The notes: generated by a model not told the origin, from the sequence alone. Counted from the stretch's first letter, positions 1-12,414 are shown. The stretch is 64,000 bases of DNA from Anaspis maculata (GCA_949128115.1 OX421966.1:57657416-57721415), one strand, 5' to 3'. Numbers and translations are program-made.

Positions 1-702
1 ATCTCTCAAAATTATAAAACAGTTGATAGTTTCTTCGTTTGTCAAAAGTGTCGCAGCAATCCTTCAGGAACTTTTCCATGTATTGGGGCCATTCGGCTTC
101 TGAAAAAATGTGGGTTAATCCAAGCGGAAACAAGCTGGACAAACATTCAATGGAATCCCATCACAAATTCTACATCTCTTCATCTTTATTTTTGAGAGAG
201 AAATGTCCCCCTGCGTATACAGCCTTAAGAGCCTCGTGACCCCTAGCAACCCGTACAGTTTTTTGTGATTTCCGTAAATGTATGCCTTTTGCTGACTTTT
301 CTCCTTTTTCTGACTTTTCTTTTTCACATTACAGCGACTCGTACTTTTGGTTTTAATTGGGAAGTCGAGCTCCATTTGACCCAAAAAAGTATGCGTGTTC
401 CGAGGCGGTTGCCTCGGTGGTGCTGATGGTGGTTGCTTATTCCCTCTAGCTATGGCTGAAAGGTGGAGCAAGGATGTTCCCAATTACGGGGGTAAACATA
501 AATAACCGGGGTGAGCATAGCGCAGGAAACGGGGTATGCGCTGCCGGGAATAGTTTCGGCTCAATTAACAATTCCGGACCGAAAATTCTCGGAACCAGTT
601 AAATATTAATATTGAGATTAATATGATTTGGAATTTGACCGAGCCTTGTGGAGATGAAAAATAATACATACAGGCGTAGCTATGTACTACCATGTACAAG
701 TC
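1..702. other. Unassigned stretch, no gene recognised
   Basis: I see no coding region with a recognisable family here; the short open frames are of random length. The first 30 bases share the string AATTATAAAACAGTTGA with the inner edge of the foldback at about 13690, which may mean the window opens inside or beside a related element. That match is short and weak. Confidence 0.4.
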
Positions 703-734
703 GGTAGGTAGGTAGGTAGGTAGGTAGGTAGGTA
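703..734. repeat. (GTAG)n microsatellite
   Basis: About eight uninterrupted copies of GGTA/TAGG, ending in GTACGTAC. The same tetranucleotide recurs elsewhere in the window as short GTAGGTA runs. Confidence 0.95.
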
Positions 735-971
735 CGTACAACTAACTGACATCGACTAATAAGCATTGATTAGGTACGCAAGTTTCAGTAACAGATTTGA
801 GGATGAGAGGATGTAACTTATTGTACTGTTTACGTGAACTAATAAGGCCAATATAGTGACCAGATCGAGGACCAGATACTTGCCAGCTTCACGTGCATAG
901 TTGTTACCTATGTATGTACACTCGGCAGCAGAAGTAGCCCTCAATTGATTTGTCACGAAGACGACTATTTC

Positions 972-1221
972 GATGGCCCCTAATAAGACTAGCGTAACTC
1001 GTGAGACACGGTTAGAACTCGCGTATCTCTGCGTTCACCAAATGAACTAGCGTATCTCTGCGTTCACCAAATGAACTAGCGTATAGCCTGTGTAAATCTA
1101 ATGGGAGGGACGCTAGTTCATTTGGTAAACGCAGAGATACGCTAGTTCATTTGGTAAGCGCAGAGATACACTAGTTCTAACCGTGTCTCACGAGTTACGC
1201 TAGTCTTATTAGGGGCCATCG
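972..1221 (+). mobile_element. Palindromic MITE, CGATGGCCCC family, copy 1
   Basis: A 250-bp element with long inverted repeats starting CGATGGCCCCTAATAAGAC and ending in its reverse complement. Both sides carry the 4-bp duplication ATTT (968-971 and 1222-1225). Inside each arm a unit of about 29 bp (GCGTATCTCTGCGTTCACC and following) is repeated twice. It has no coding capacity. Two more copies lie at 35582 and 55583, the last inverted. A 4-bp AT-rich duplication is compatible with several cut-and-paste superfamilies, so I do not assign one. Confidence 0.93.
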
Positions 1222-1225
1222 ATTT

Positions 1226-2884
1226 GCTTGACCTGCTTCACCGTAGTAGGTAGTAGTTGTATCCGAAATGAATGGAGCAATGCTATCCTTGTTATCATTA
1301 TATTGTCCTCCAATGAACCATTCAAGCGGTCAACAATGGTAAGTGTCAACAAGGACCGGACTCGCCATTCTGCACCTATATTATTTGTCATAAAACTTTT
1401 GTCGAGCATTTTTAGTTTTCAGTAATTGAGCATAAGTACACGTTGCAACCTGAACACATAGTATTCAAATATTGTTCTAGTGTGGTGATAGAAAGAACAC
1501 AAAAGGCTGTCGACCCAACACCTAGTTTGTTAACCTAGTCCTCTACAAGGGCGGCATGGCTTTATCCGTCTCAAAATCATTACTAAGTACTTACTACGGT
1601 AGAGCAGGCCAAGGAAATAGTCGTCCACATCACAAATCAAGTGGGCGCTATTTTCGCTGTCAAGTGTACCTATCTTAATACATTTTTAATTTATTTTCAG
1701 GCTTTTCCTTTTCATGAGGAGTGACTCAATCCATAAGTTTCGACGAAAACGATATGGTTTGCCATAGACAGTGCCTCAGCCAACGAAACACATAGCCCGG
1801 ATGTCTCAAAACTCTCTCGCTTGAAAAAGTGAGGTTGAATCAATCTCTCCATTTGCATACAGGTGGACGACGGATTCAAATTGCTCACTTCTGCAGGAAC
1901 AAAACCTACCTGCCGCAGAAACTATGACAAGCGACGACACGCGACTCAATCCGGACTGGAACACGACAACAAAGTGATGGATTGAAGTTGTTATTCATGA
2001 AACACAGTAAAAATGAGCAGTCATGGTTCACGAAAAAAAATCTTCTCAACATCGGTCCCTTCGGTCCCTTCTTTGAACACTCTTGGCTGAATAGTTGACA
2101 CAAAGAACAACTCCCCCCACCCATAGGATTCTCCACCCGAATGACACTGGTTCGGAGGCGACACAAATTGATCCCATCGTTCCCTTTGCGGACAATCCTG
2201 AGTTGCAAAAAAAAACAGCTCGTCCTTGGATCATCCTGGTTTCTCCTGGCTTCTTTCCACAGCGCTCTCCTCCTTTAACAATCCTGGTCACGGCACCAAT
2301 CTCTAATGGTACGCACCTTTATCTTACATTTTTATTTGTTTGGCCTGTGATCGTCATAACCTTACGTTGTGCCGGCTTTTCTTTAGGAGTGAATAACGAC
2401 CCGAGGGGGAAAAGTTGGAGTTCAATGAAGCGCGCTCAGTGCACAAGAAGTTATGATGAATCAAGGCAAAATAAATGCAATTTTTCTTTCTCGAAATACC
2501 TAACATGACTGAGACTGACAAAATGAACGGAATGACAAAAAAATCAACAAAATACCATGAAAACACAAACAATAACAACAACAAAAAACAATTTTTAACG
2601 TACTAAAACCATCTGGGAGAAAACAAACAAAATATGTCAATTTGTCAGTCAAATAAAAAGAAGAGTGACGTATTCGGAAGATAGGCACTTAGTGGGAGAG
2701 TTCATACAAGAAACCTCTGAGTATTGCCCAAAGAAGAGGACTCTTAAATATGTGATGACAAATTAATGACAAGCAACTTATTGATACTTTCCGTATTCAG
2801 GGCAAGCAAAATCTAAAACAAAACCGAAGAAACATCAGTAGACAGCGCATAATCGCTGGGGTCGACTGACTACCTTTGCCTTAC
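1226..2884. other. Unassigned stretch
   Basis: No recognisable protein, RNA or repeat. Frames of up to 137 codons at 2095-2508 overlap frames on the other strand and show no family resemblance. Confidence 0.4.
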
Positions 2885-4545
2885 CACTTTCAGCAAGAGT
2901 GACGTCGTGGCAGCCTTGGTCAAGCTGAAGGTTGGTAATGCTGTCGGGCCGGACCTCGTTCCATCATATCTGTTAAGGGACTGTCGTTCTGCCTCTGCCC
3001 GCCCCCTGCAATTGATTTTCAACAGAGCTCTTGCTTCCTCCACCTTCCCCAAATCATGGAAAAGCTCTAGGTTGTGCCCTATTCACAAGAACGGCCCTAG
3101 GAACTGCGCTGAGAACTATAGACCGATCGCTATCTTGAGCAACGTCAGCAAGGTGTTCGAGATTTGCTTGCATAGGGTTATCTCGGGGTTTGTTGAACAG
3201 AAAATAGTTAGCGAGCAGCACGGTTTTATAAAGGGAAAGTCAACAGTCACGAACTTGATGGAGAAAACGCAATTTATATCTGATTGTATGAGCGAGCGTA
3301 AGCAGGCCGATGTCATCTACACCGATTTTTCAAAGGCTTTTGATCGTATAAGCCACGACGTACTCTTGAGGAAGTTGGAAAATCTGGGGTTTTCCCCGAT
3401 CTGGTCAGACTGTTCAGGTCCTATCTGGTCGGTCGAAGGCAGTTTGTGAGGGTTTCGGGTCACAGTTCCGAGAGCTTCGAGGTTGTGTCGGGGGTCCCGC
3501 AGGGATATGTGCTGGGTCCCCTACTTTTCATCATTTTCATAAATGACATTGGGCTGAGCCTCAGGAGCTCATTCCTCCTCTATGCTGACGATCTGAAGAT
3601 CTTTTCACCTGTGAATTCTTCTGAGGACTGCTCACGCCTTCAGGAAGACATCGATGCATTGGTGGGATGGTGCACTGCGAACGGTCTTGACTTGAACGTG
3701 ACGAAGTGCATGGTCATGTCCTTTTCGAGGTCCTCTGGACCCCTGGAGTTCCCATACAAAATTGGCGATCACATTCTGGCCAGACCCAGTGTCATCAAAG
3801 ACCTTGGCGTGTACTTTGACCCAAAGCTTTCTTTCTCAGAGCATATTGGTTACGTGCACAGGGCAGCCTACACTACACTGGGTTTCGTGACACGGAACTC
3901 CGGGGACTTTTCCAACATCGAGACATTGCAGCGTCTCTTTTCGTCCTTGCTTTTGCCACGGCTGGAGTATGCATCCGTCATCTGGTGCCCCTACCACGAG
4001 AAATATGTGTCCTTTCTGGAGGGTGTGCAGCGGCGTTTCCTGAAGCTGCTGGCCCTCAGGGTCGATGGAGTTTACCCTTGTGTTGGTTTCCCGCAGCAGT
4101 CGTTGCTGGCCAGATTTGGTCATCGGTCCTTGGAAAGCCGTAGAACGGTTGGCTACCTTCTTTTCCTGCATAGGCTTGTTTCGGGTGCGGTAACCTCCCC
4201 CAGTGTTCTTTCAAGGATCTCCCTAAATGTTCCAAGACAGGGCCTAAGGCGGAGTGATGTTTTTTATGTGAGGCCCACACAAAAGCTCTTTTACTTCAAT
4301 TTTCCAGTGAACCGCCTTGCTCTGACATACAATAGGTTCCAGGAGAGGTTGGACATTTTCAACTGCAGTGCGGCGGATGTCAGGCGAGTTTTTGATTGAG
4401 ATGCAATCGACGCATTGCTCTTGTCTGTGAGTAGTGTTGCGACGGATTTTCTTTTTTTCGTTCCGCGGTCACGCTATTATTGGACTTGTTAGTCTGTTGC
4501 GTGCCCGTATATATAATAACATTAATAACAATAACATAATAAAAC
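2885..4545 (+). mobile_element. 5'-truncated non-LTR retrotransposon (jockey/CR1 supergroup)
   Basis: The element keeps most of its reverse transcriptase and the C-terminal tail of ORF2, then a 3' untranslated region from 4400 that decays into an ATAA-rich tail near 4510-4545. The endonuclease and ORF1 are absent, as expected for 5' truncation during target-primed reverse transcription. The last 380 bp are repeated, more divergent and again 5'-truncated, at 4697-5099. Confidence 0.85.
2907..4399 (+). pseudogene. Reverse transcriptase of non-LTR element, one frameshift
   Basis: This encodes the RNA-dependent DNA polymerase that copies the element's RNA at a nicked target. The first frame (2907-3449) shows the fingers and first palm block, with NYRPIAILSNVSKVFE, EQHGFIKGKS and the catalytic-aspartate block YTDFSKAFDRISHD. 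The second frame (3446-4399) holds GVPQGYVLGPLLF, the active site YADDLKIF and the thumb and C-terminal region to a stop at 4399. The frames overlap; the reading passes from one to the other near 3390-3396, where the expected PDLVRLFRSYL is found in the second frame, so a single indel explains the break. The N-terminal endonuclease is missing, so the copy is dead. Similarity is to insect jockey/CR1-type elements; the exact clade needs a tree. Confidence 0.88.
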
Positions 4546-4696
4546 ACAATACAGAATAACTCAAAAGAAGACCAAAATAGTATATAATTATACGAGTTTC
4601 ATGAGACATAGTATTGTCACACGACTGGTTTTGGGGCACGACGAGCTTGCGAGGAGTACCTCAAGTACTCCAAGTAGCTACTAAAACACCGAAGGA

Positions 4697-5099
4697 AAGC
4701 CGAAGAACGGTTGGCTACCTTCTCTTCCTGCGTAGGCTTGTTTCGGGTGCGGTAACCTCCACCAGTGTTCTTTCGAGGATCTTCCTAAATGTTCCAAGAC
4801 AGGGCCTAAGGTGAAGTGATGTTTTTCATGTGAGGCCCACACAAAAGCTCCTTTAGTTCAATTCTCCAGTGAACCGCTTTGCCCTGACATACAATAGGTT
4901 CTAGGAGAAGCTCGACATTTTCATCTGCAGTGCGGCGGATGTCAGGCGAGTTTTTGGTTGAGGTGCAATCGACGCATTGTTATTGTCTGTAGTGTTGCGA
5001 CGGCTTTTCTTTTCTTTGTTCCGCGGTCACGCTATTATTGGACTTGTTAGTCTGTTGCGTGCCCGTATATGCAATAATAATAATAATAATAATAATAAT
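4697..5099 (+). mobile_element. Second, shorter copy of the same non-LTR element with (AAT)n tail
   Basis: Starts abruptly at GAAAGCCGAAGAACGGTTGG, matching the first copy at about 4132, and runs co-linear through the same 3' untranslated region (GTTCCGCGGTCACGC, TTGCGTGCCCGTATAT). It ends in nine AAT repeats at 5073-5099, a simple-repeat tail typical of CR1/I-type elements. Its coding remnant has a stop near the expected C-terminus and several substitutions. Confidence 0.85.
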
Positions 5100-5100
5100 G

Positions 5101-5487
5101 AAAGGTGGAAGTTTTTTTTCAAGAATGGAAGCTGGAAACACAGTGTTTCGCTATAATGTTTCAGCTCCTCAGTGCAGCAGACTAGACATAAAATTTTCTG
5201 TAAAACTACCAAGAGAGTTGTATAGATTTTCAACAACATGTCTCTGCAGCCGGAGACATCAAGTGATTGTCAAACCCTGCTGGTTTTTTGCACCTTTTGG
5301 GAAGTCAAGGTTGATTCATAAACTATGCTTCTTCTCAAAGAACCGGCGATTTAGTTCATAAGATGAAAAAAGTGTGGAACCGTTTCCAATGACGGAGCAA
5401 GTGACTTTTGGAATAAAAAGTACCTACTAGAAGGGTGTGTAAACACTGTGTCTACAGCTTCCATTTTTGAAGGAAACTACCACCTTT
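5101..5487. mobile_element. Foldback element with about 48-bp inverted ends
   Basis: The left end AAAGGTGGAAG..CACAGTGTTT (5101-5148) is repeated inverted at about 5440-5487, with several mismatches. The roughly 290 bp between them match nothing I recognise. It abuts the AAT tail of the preceding non-LTR copy. Confidence 0.7.
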
Positions 5488-6087
5488 TGGTAGGTATGAA
5501 GTTTCCCAAAAATGATAGCTTATTTTCTTCGATGGCCCTAAGAACCCAGCAAGCACAAACCCAAAGAACCCGGCCTGTAGCGCGGTGGACTCCGTCTTTA
5601 GAAGCAATTCCAGGGATCGTGGGTCCGGCCTGGGCCAGGTGAAGATTCTCATGCGCTCTTTAGCACCTTGGCGTGTACTTCTGTGCAGTCACGTCAAGGG
5701 AAAAATTGTGAAACGAGAAGGACACCAAAAAAAGGGTGCTAATAACCTCGCTGTTGATGCGTCCATAAAATGGTGGGTGGTGTGGGAATCACCTGGCGTC
5801 GCTTTTAGCCTACTAAGACGGCGCTAAGGAGGTACTGCCAGTGACCACACGGATACCTGCCCACCGCCAAAAAAAAAACAAAGAGCACCCACCCAAAGCA
5901 ATGAAGATTTCCCCTCGGATTTCCCTTAGCTCCTCGGACCGCCGTTCGACCCATGTGTTCACCAATATCATGTTCTCTCATAGTTGAATTTCGATAATTT
6001 GAACAATGAACACCCACATACAGGCTCGCCTAGTAGGAGAAGATGAATTTTGCAAGAGGTTCTTGGTTGATTCATCAACGCAAAACC
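5488..6087. other. Unassigned stretch
   Basis: No recognisable gene or repeat. Confidence 0.4.
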
Positions 6088-6255
6088 GTATAGACAATAC
6101 AAATAGAAAAGACACATGTCGTCGCGGATTTTTACGGTTGCGTAGGAACCAGGTGAGTCCATCATTCAAAAAAAGGTTGGCTGATTTTTGATGCCCCAAT
6201 ATCCGTGACGACGGTGGTGATAACATATGGTCTTCTCTATTTGTATTGTCTATAC
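6088..6255 (+). mobile_element. TA-flanked MITE, TAGACAATAC family, copy 1
   Basis: Inverted ends GTATAGACAATACAAATAG and GTCTTCTCTATTTGTATTGTC frame a 168-bp unit. If TA is the target duplication, the terminal repeat starts TAGACAATAC, the pattern of Tc1/mariner-type MITEs. Both copies also have G before and C after, so the exact edge is uncertain. A second copy (32380-32535) lacks about 18 bp (GAACCAGGTGAGTCCAT region) present here. Confidence 0.82.
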
Positions 6256-6404
6256 ATACATGTGTGCTCCGTCACACGGTGAGAACTTCTAAAACTTGAC
6301 GGGATTCAAGGACTAACTTTGAGATGAAAATCGTATCAATCGAAATTTTGAGGCTGGAGCAAAATTATGATTGTAGTCGAACGGTCCAGAAATCAAGCCA
6401 AGTG

Positions 6405-6534
6405 GATAGAGATTATCATCAAGACAGGTGAACAAATAGGGCTTGAGATCGGGTGCAACCACCTGGTCAATCACCCTCATCCAGGTGGCCGGCGCATTAT
6501 GGAGTCCAAAAGGGAGTCTGGTGAACTTAAACAA
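6405..6534 (-). pseudogene. Gypsy-type reverse transcriptase fragment
   Basis: About 43 codons read KFTRLPFGLHNAPATWMRV then a block ending CLDDN, which is the conserved stretch of Ty3/Gypsy reverse transcriptase from the LPFGL motif to the YxDD active site. The first residue of YLDD is replaced by C here. The frame loses similarity on both sides and has no LTR nearby, so this is an isolated relic. Confidence 0.75.
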
Positions 6535-9500
6535 GCAACAATAACGAGAAGAAAAACCCCCAGTATGTAACGTTCAAATTTCACATTAATTGAAAATTTG
6601 CAGCTCATGTTAAATAAACTATGACACCAAGTTGCCGCCTCACGGCAGAAATTTGAATATCTCCAAAGGAGTGATAGAGGTGGGGGTACAAGGATCTGCC
6701 CATTGAAAAATGCTTTTGATGCAGGGCTCTGCTCATTCGTCACGCGAAGAGTGCCAGAGGGCTCTGTCGTTTGGAGAAGGGAGGGCAGAAAAGCGCCTGA
6801 GCTGCGTAGCAAGAGATTATCGCTCTTTTGCGGCAAGACTGTCGCGAGTGACAGCGGCGCTAGATTCTTGCTGCCAAAGCGCCCTCTTGATCAAGAGAAA
6901 AACCTCCTCCTTTCAGGGGGCATGGCCGTCCTCGTGTGATACAATTTCCATCTGTAAAAGGAATGTTTTTGAACGACAAATAATTTAGATCTAGAACGCG
7001 ACAATCCGGCTTTGAGGTTTTTTCTTTCTCTGACGTTTTACTCCATTTCTATGGCGGGTGTACCCGAAAGGTACCTGTCGTCAGCGTCGACGCTTTCACG
7101 ATGCCATGCCTGTAATCCTGTTCTGCACCACAAGTTCTGAGACTGCGGAATTCTTTACGTCGGAGTCAGCTGGGACCCCGCTTGACTACGGCCAGCTGTT
7201 TCGCGGTTTTTCCAGAATCTCAGCCGCCTGAGACAAGATTTTGCACTGTCACCCTTCAGGAGGCGTTTTCAACAAAATTTTCCACCGTTCCCTTCGGGAA
7301 GCGTTCCAACAAGATTCCTGGAATAAAGTGAAGCAACAGAGTTTTGCCAGGATATGTTAGGATAGACAAGAAATATATCTGTGCACAAAAATAAGGTTCT
7401 CTCCTAGTCGTTTGGCCGCGTAAAAAATCTCAGGACGAAAGTACGTCCTTTGAATAGGGTTCGAAGGGACTAGCTGCGGTCGCTGATTTTTGTTACGGGT
7501 GTATAGTCGCACCATAAAGTTTTTGCTGCATTTCGTTGTGCATTACGAGTGTTCTTTATTGTGTGGAAAGTTTTCAATTAATAACACAAATTGTAAAATC
7601 AGTCACTTTTCCATTAGTGAACACATCGATTCCTCGTACGAAGTATTTCGTTTTCTTTATTCAATAATTTTTCAAATTTCAGTTCCTGTCAGTTGTCGCC
7701 AGTTTCCACACAAAAACCACCATTCGTTTTGGAGTAAGGCGTACATACCGGGTGTTTCGCTCTGTGGACTTGACCGAAAAGTTCGGAGCCGTCTACCTAC
7801 TCTCGGTTGGCACCCCATAAAATAAATAAAAATTCAAGATCTCATCGCGGAACCCACGACCATCGCTCTACACGAAAAACGACTGGCCGCGTGCAATGAA
7901 GCTCTTTCTGGACTTGGTAGCCCCGGCTCCCAGTTTAGAAATAGTCACAAGTAGCGGGACACTGTATCATCGACCATCCGCACTTTTGAGCAAACGCTTC
8001 TTGTACTCACTTATCTTTGGCCACGATTTACCCAGGACAATAAAAAAGTGGGTGGTCGACAAAAAATAACAAAAAATTCAGTTTTTCCGTACAGCAGCAG
8101 TATTGCTTAATAAGTGCCGCCGTGCCACACATAAATATTCATCGCCTCCATGGTGCCCTCGACTTTTGCATCGGATTAGAGCGAAGTCGCGCCGCGCGAA
8201 ATTTTTAATTAATTCCGGAATTAATGAATGCTGGGAGAGAGTGTATGTGGTGTGGGTATTCTTGCTTACATTTCTAATTTGAAATTCGCTTCTCGCAATC
8301 AACCGCGCGTACGAGTTTTGTGGCTTTTGACGTGTACAACTTCAAAAGAAAAAAAAAGAGTTTACTATTTTTACAAAACTTTTGATAGGTGGGTATATAG
8401 GCTGGACGTTTCCCCGTTTCTGCATATTATGCGACACGACATGGGTGTTCAGTGGAATATATGATGATCAAGGTTGGCACATACCTACTGCTCTAAGCAG
8501 CATCCTAGGGTAGAAATAGGGTAATCTTACCTTATCATTGGTCAGCGACCAATTTGCATTTGTTCGAGTTTCCCCTGAATCGACATCGACATACAGCACG
8601 TGAGAAAAAAGCACGAGTGAGTAATTTCGACGTCACAAATAGGGTACACGATACATGACGTTTTGACTTTTAGGTCAAATGCCATGAGCAATTATGGGCA
8701 TGGGCAATTATGTTTATGGTGATACTAAGTAATAATTTTTGAGGTAATCTCAGTCTCATTCTCATATTGTTCCGCCATAGGCTTCTAACCAGTGTGCTGC
8801 ATGCCAAAAAGGCCTCGTGCTTTTTCGGTGCGACTCATCTGTCGGTCTGTCTTCTTCAGAAATACGGCCCGTCAGCTAATCAGTGGAGAAGGCCGAGGTT
8901 CTCAAGATGGTCGGGGGCGCCACAGTATTGTAAGCCGAATTCTCAAAAATAATAGACTAATACAAAAATTGGAAGTGAAGGAAAGTTTGGATTACGAATA
9001 CAGATTTTATTCACAAAAATCAAAGAAAATGAACAGGTGCCGGTTGGCTAATTTTACAATAAATGAAATATACGACATTGCCAGTCGCTGCTATTACCAC
9101 AAGAAGCGAAATATTTTGTTCTGGAAGAGAGCACAGTGGGCCAGAATTCTCAGAAAGCGGCCAAAATACCGTTTTTCGAAAGTGCGACAAACAACCTGAA
9201 AACGGCACGAAAAAAGGGTGAAATAGTTGTTCTTTACGGGACACTTCTTATTATTCGGTAAATATTGCCGACCATTTATTTACAAGCAGCCAAAGTGGTA
9301 GGTTTGAGAGCTCTCAACGTCTGAGTGAAACACGTGGTTTTATAGAGGTGATTCTCAGCAATATTTTAGCGTCTGGGCAAAATTTTTTCCCAAAGTGAAA
9401 GATGGAGAATATAATTCAAGGGGAGTACTTCATTTCAGTATTTTTATTTGATCAATGAGTCATGTTTTTCAATACGGAATCGTCATTTGAAGATTGCGTG

Positions 9501-10315
9501 TGAATTGGAGTAGTCATGCATAATATTCAATATTTCAAGTGAGTAACAAAAAAAATCCTGCGTTATCCAGCTCTCATTTCTGTACGAGGATGTAGCTTGG
9601 TTATTAAAATGACTATACAAAAAAAAATTGGCTGCCCCAAGCTGCCCCCAATTTTTTTAAATCGATTTGTTCCCGGCGCGCCCGGCCGACACAATACGCG
9701 TGATCGCGTCGATATAAAGGCGCATCGCGATAATGTTGAAAAAGACACGATATAGTTTTTTTTTTGATATCTAATAATTTATTGAACTTCAGTAACACAA
9801 CATCAGGACAATTTAATTCACAATTTCATTCAATTTTTCAGGAAATAAAAGAAAATATTCTCGGTCTGACTTATTCAAAGTGTGGCAACGAAGTTCCGGA
9901 AAAAGTGCTTCCGACAAGAGCAAATCCCTGGAAGCCACAAGATTAGCTTCTTTTGATGAAGAGCACTTGCAAAAGAACAGAGAATAGGTATATGATAACG
10001 AATATTCGTAGATTTTGCAATGTACTTTCCACAAAATGGGAAGATTGCAATAGGACGGAAACAAGATTTTTTAACAAGAATCAAGCCTGATTGAGAGGCG
10101 ATGTTTCGTTGGTTCTTGAGGAGGATACTGCCCAACCTTCTACTTCATCAGCAGGTCGCGAGGCAGGTCGTCCATCTCCACCTTTTGAAGAAAGTAGCGG
10201 AGGAACAAAACGAAGAAAAGTCAAGGATATAACGGAAAAAACATCTCCATCAGAACTTTTTCTATTTTCAACCCCTATTTTCAAGTTGGATTTTCCAACT
10301 GTTTTTTTTGTTGTT
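6535..10315. other. Long unassigned stretch
   Basis: No supported gene. Base composition changes along it: 6700-7350 is comparatively GC-rich, the rest AT-rich. The longest frame, 8792-9199 plus (135 codons), is basic and has no motif that I recognise. I see no inverted repeat longer than about 20 bp. Confidence 0.35.
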
Positions 10316-10860
10316 AACTAACAGGATAAAATCTAAACGGATAAAAAATTTCGATATTTTACTTGGTTACTTCAACTTCCAACCTCTCAAAACAACCCTA
10401 GTTTTTGAAACAGAATTTTTATTTTATGTTTCTGTCAATTCGCGGGTTGAACTAAACAAATCCAAAATTTTAGAATTTAATTCAGTTATTGTGATTTTCA
10501 CCCCCTAAAAGCTACCCTTATATCGTAAATGGATTTTTTTATAATTTTTTTGGTCACTAGCAGGTTGAATTCTGAACGAATCAAAAATTTCAAAATTTTA
10601 CGTGGTTATTTCAAATTGCAACCCCTAAAAACCACCCCAATTTATGGAACAGAATTTTTTCAATATTTTTTTGTCAATTCTCTGGTTGAACTCTAGACAA
10701 ACCCAAAATTTCGAAATTTTATTTGATTATTTCAGTTTCCACCCCCTGAAAACTACCCTAATTTTGTCGGTAGATTTTTTTAAGTATTTTGCCAGAAATC
10801 ACAAACCTATTTTGGACCAATTCCATAACTTTCAGAATTTTGGCCGATTTTTTTTATTTC
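10316..10860 (+). repeat. Diverged AT-rich tandem array, unit about 120 bp
   Basis: Four to five imperfect units, recognised by repeated blocks such as AAAATTTCGATATTTTA / AAAATTTCAAAATTTTA, CAACCCCTAAAAACCACCC and GGAACAGAATTTTT at roughly 120-bp spacing. Units differ at many positions, so the array is old. Confidence 0.75.
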
Positions 10861-11617
10861 TGGCCCACTGTGGAGAGGTTTGGCTTTAACTCAAGCAGGA
10901 ATTAATTGAACGTTATCTGTTCGAACGGAGGTAGGTACTTACTGTTGGAATAAGAAAGTCAGATACAAAGCCAAACCGATTTGATATTGACGCGACTCGA
11001 TAGGTACCTACTTCGCCAGCTGCGATAATCAACGCCACAAAGAACGTTATCGGGTTTTTTATACGGGGTGTTTATAAGAATCTGTGATCGCGGCAGGCAT
11101 GGGTCAGGCCGAAAAACGCAGCAATTGTAGTCATCGAAAGCGGATTCCAAAGGCGATGCGATCACAGACATTTATAAACGACCGGTACTTGTAACAATAA
11201 TTTCATGTTCAAAACCCAGAAATTTAAATTTGAGATTTTTCTGTCCGTGAAACTAAATACAGTTATCCAGTCAAATAGGGACCTTTCGTCCTATGAAAAT
11301 AACGTTATTTACAAGGCCACCTACAAGGTACAAGAATGTCGATGGCAAAACCAAAAGACTAGCGTACAAAAGTGATGTTAATTTGAATAAAAGCGAATAT
11401 ACCCTTTGGCGGACGGCCGGAGTCGCCACGGTTTTTGCGAAACTAGTGAATTCTAACCTGCACTTTATTAACCCTAAAACTGTAATCTATCTTTCTTCCG
11501 TCTTTTTACTAGAACGGTACTCGAGTAGTGTTCAAAAAAAATATGCATATCAACGAGAAAAATGATTGCGAGCTACAGCACTTTTAGTAAAACACAATTA
11601 ATAGAGGGGAAATGAGG
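10861..11617. other. Unassigned stretch
   Basis: No recognisable gene. A 90-codon plus-strand frame at 11293-11565 has no family resemblance. Confidence 0.35.
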
Positions 11618-11619
11618 TA

Positions 11620-11739
11620 CCATATGATCAAAAACTTTCCTCCTCTAGGTAGGCTGTGGTCTGGCCATTGGCAGGCAAACGAGGCTGATTTTGGCCAGGC
11701 CACAGCCTGCTTTGAGGAGGAAAGTTTATGATCATACGG
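11620..11739. mobile_element. Short TA-flanked hairpin element
   Basis: Two arms of about 48 bp are separated by a 24-nt loop. The left arm contains TATGATCAAAAACTTTCCTC and GCTGTGGTCTGGCCA; the right arm is its near-perfect reverse complement. TA lies on each side (11618-11619, 11740-11741). The size would also suit a long miRNA-like precursor, but TA flanks favour a MITE. Confidence 0.75.
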
Positions 11740-11741
11740 TA

Positions 11742-12414
11742 TTACGGCAGAAAAAATGTCACCAGCTCACTTGACCTATTCCGCAAAGTGGTACACTCGG
11801 AGACGGCTTCCAAACGTCTGGCGATCGACAGTTGTCGTACGCGAAGCTTTTCAGGGTGCGAACAAACGATTGTCCCCGTCGCCAAGGCTTGAAACCGCTG
11901 ATGAAGGCTTCCACGCAGGTGGGCGTGGACGACAGAATTAGCCGTGCGGTTTGGAAAATCTTGCATCCACAAACCGTAGCGGGCTCCACGTTGAGACGTT
12001 TTTTCTCGAAGGAATGTTTCTGGCAAACGGGATCTCGCCTATACTTGATGCAATTCTTCGGGAATCTCCCTGGTACGTAGATCACGATGACGAAGATTTT
12101 TAGCAAAATCTCCAGACTTTAAAACAAAAGGTTGAAAACTGATTGGTTGAAACTCAACGGTAGAAGTCTCGATGGTAAAAACTAGTTCGTAGAAGTCTTG
12201 TTGGTAAAAATCTTATTCGTAGAAAACTCGATAGTAGAAACCTATGATAATTCACTCAACTCAGTGTCGAATCCAATCCGAAAAGAATACAAAAAAGGAA
12301 CCAAATCATTCTTAGCGTTACCTCAGGTGTGAGTCGGTTTCGTTTTTGGTGGGCCAGGTGTAGTCGTGCTTCGTAAATCGCCCAAACAAAGCCTAATTCG
12401 ACAATCCAGCGTTG
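11742..12414. other. Unassigned stretch
   Basis: Overlapping frames on both strands at 11742-12106 show no recognisable domain. A run GTAGAAGTCTCGATGGTAAAA is repeated loosely three times at about 12160-12240. Confidence 0.35.

Noticed and set aside
7444..7475. GGGTTCGAAGGGACTAGC as a tRNA or SINE B box
   Set aside because: No matching A box or cloverleaf partner was seen at the right distance.
8792..9199. A 135-codon basic frame
   Set aside because: No motif, no conservation evidence, AT-rich context; length is within chance for a 64-kb window.
11620..11739. A microRNA gene
   Set aside because: The stem is of suitable length, but TA on both sides and full-length pairing fit a MITE better; small RNA data would be needed.
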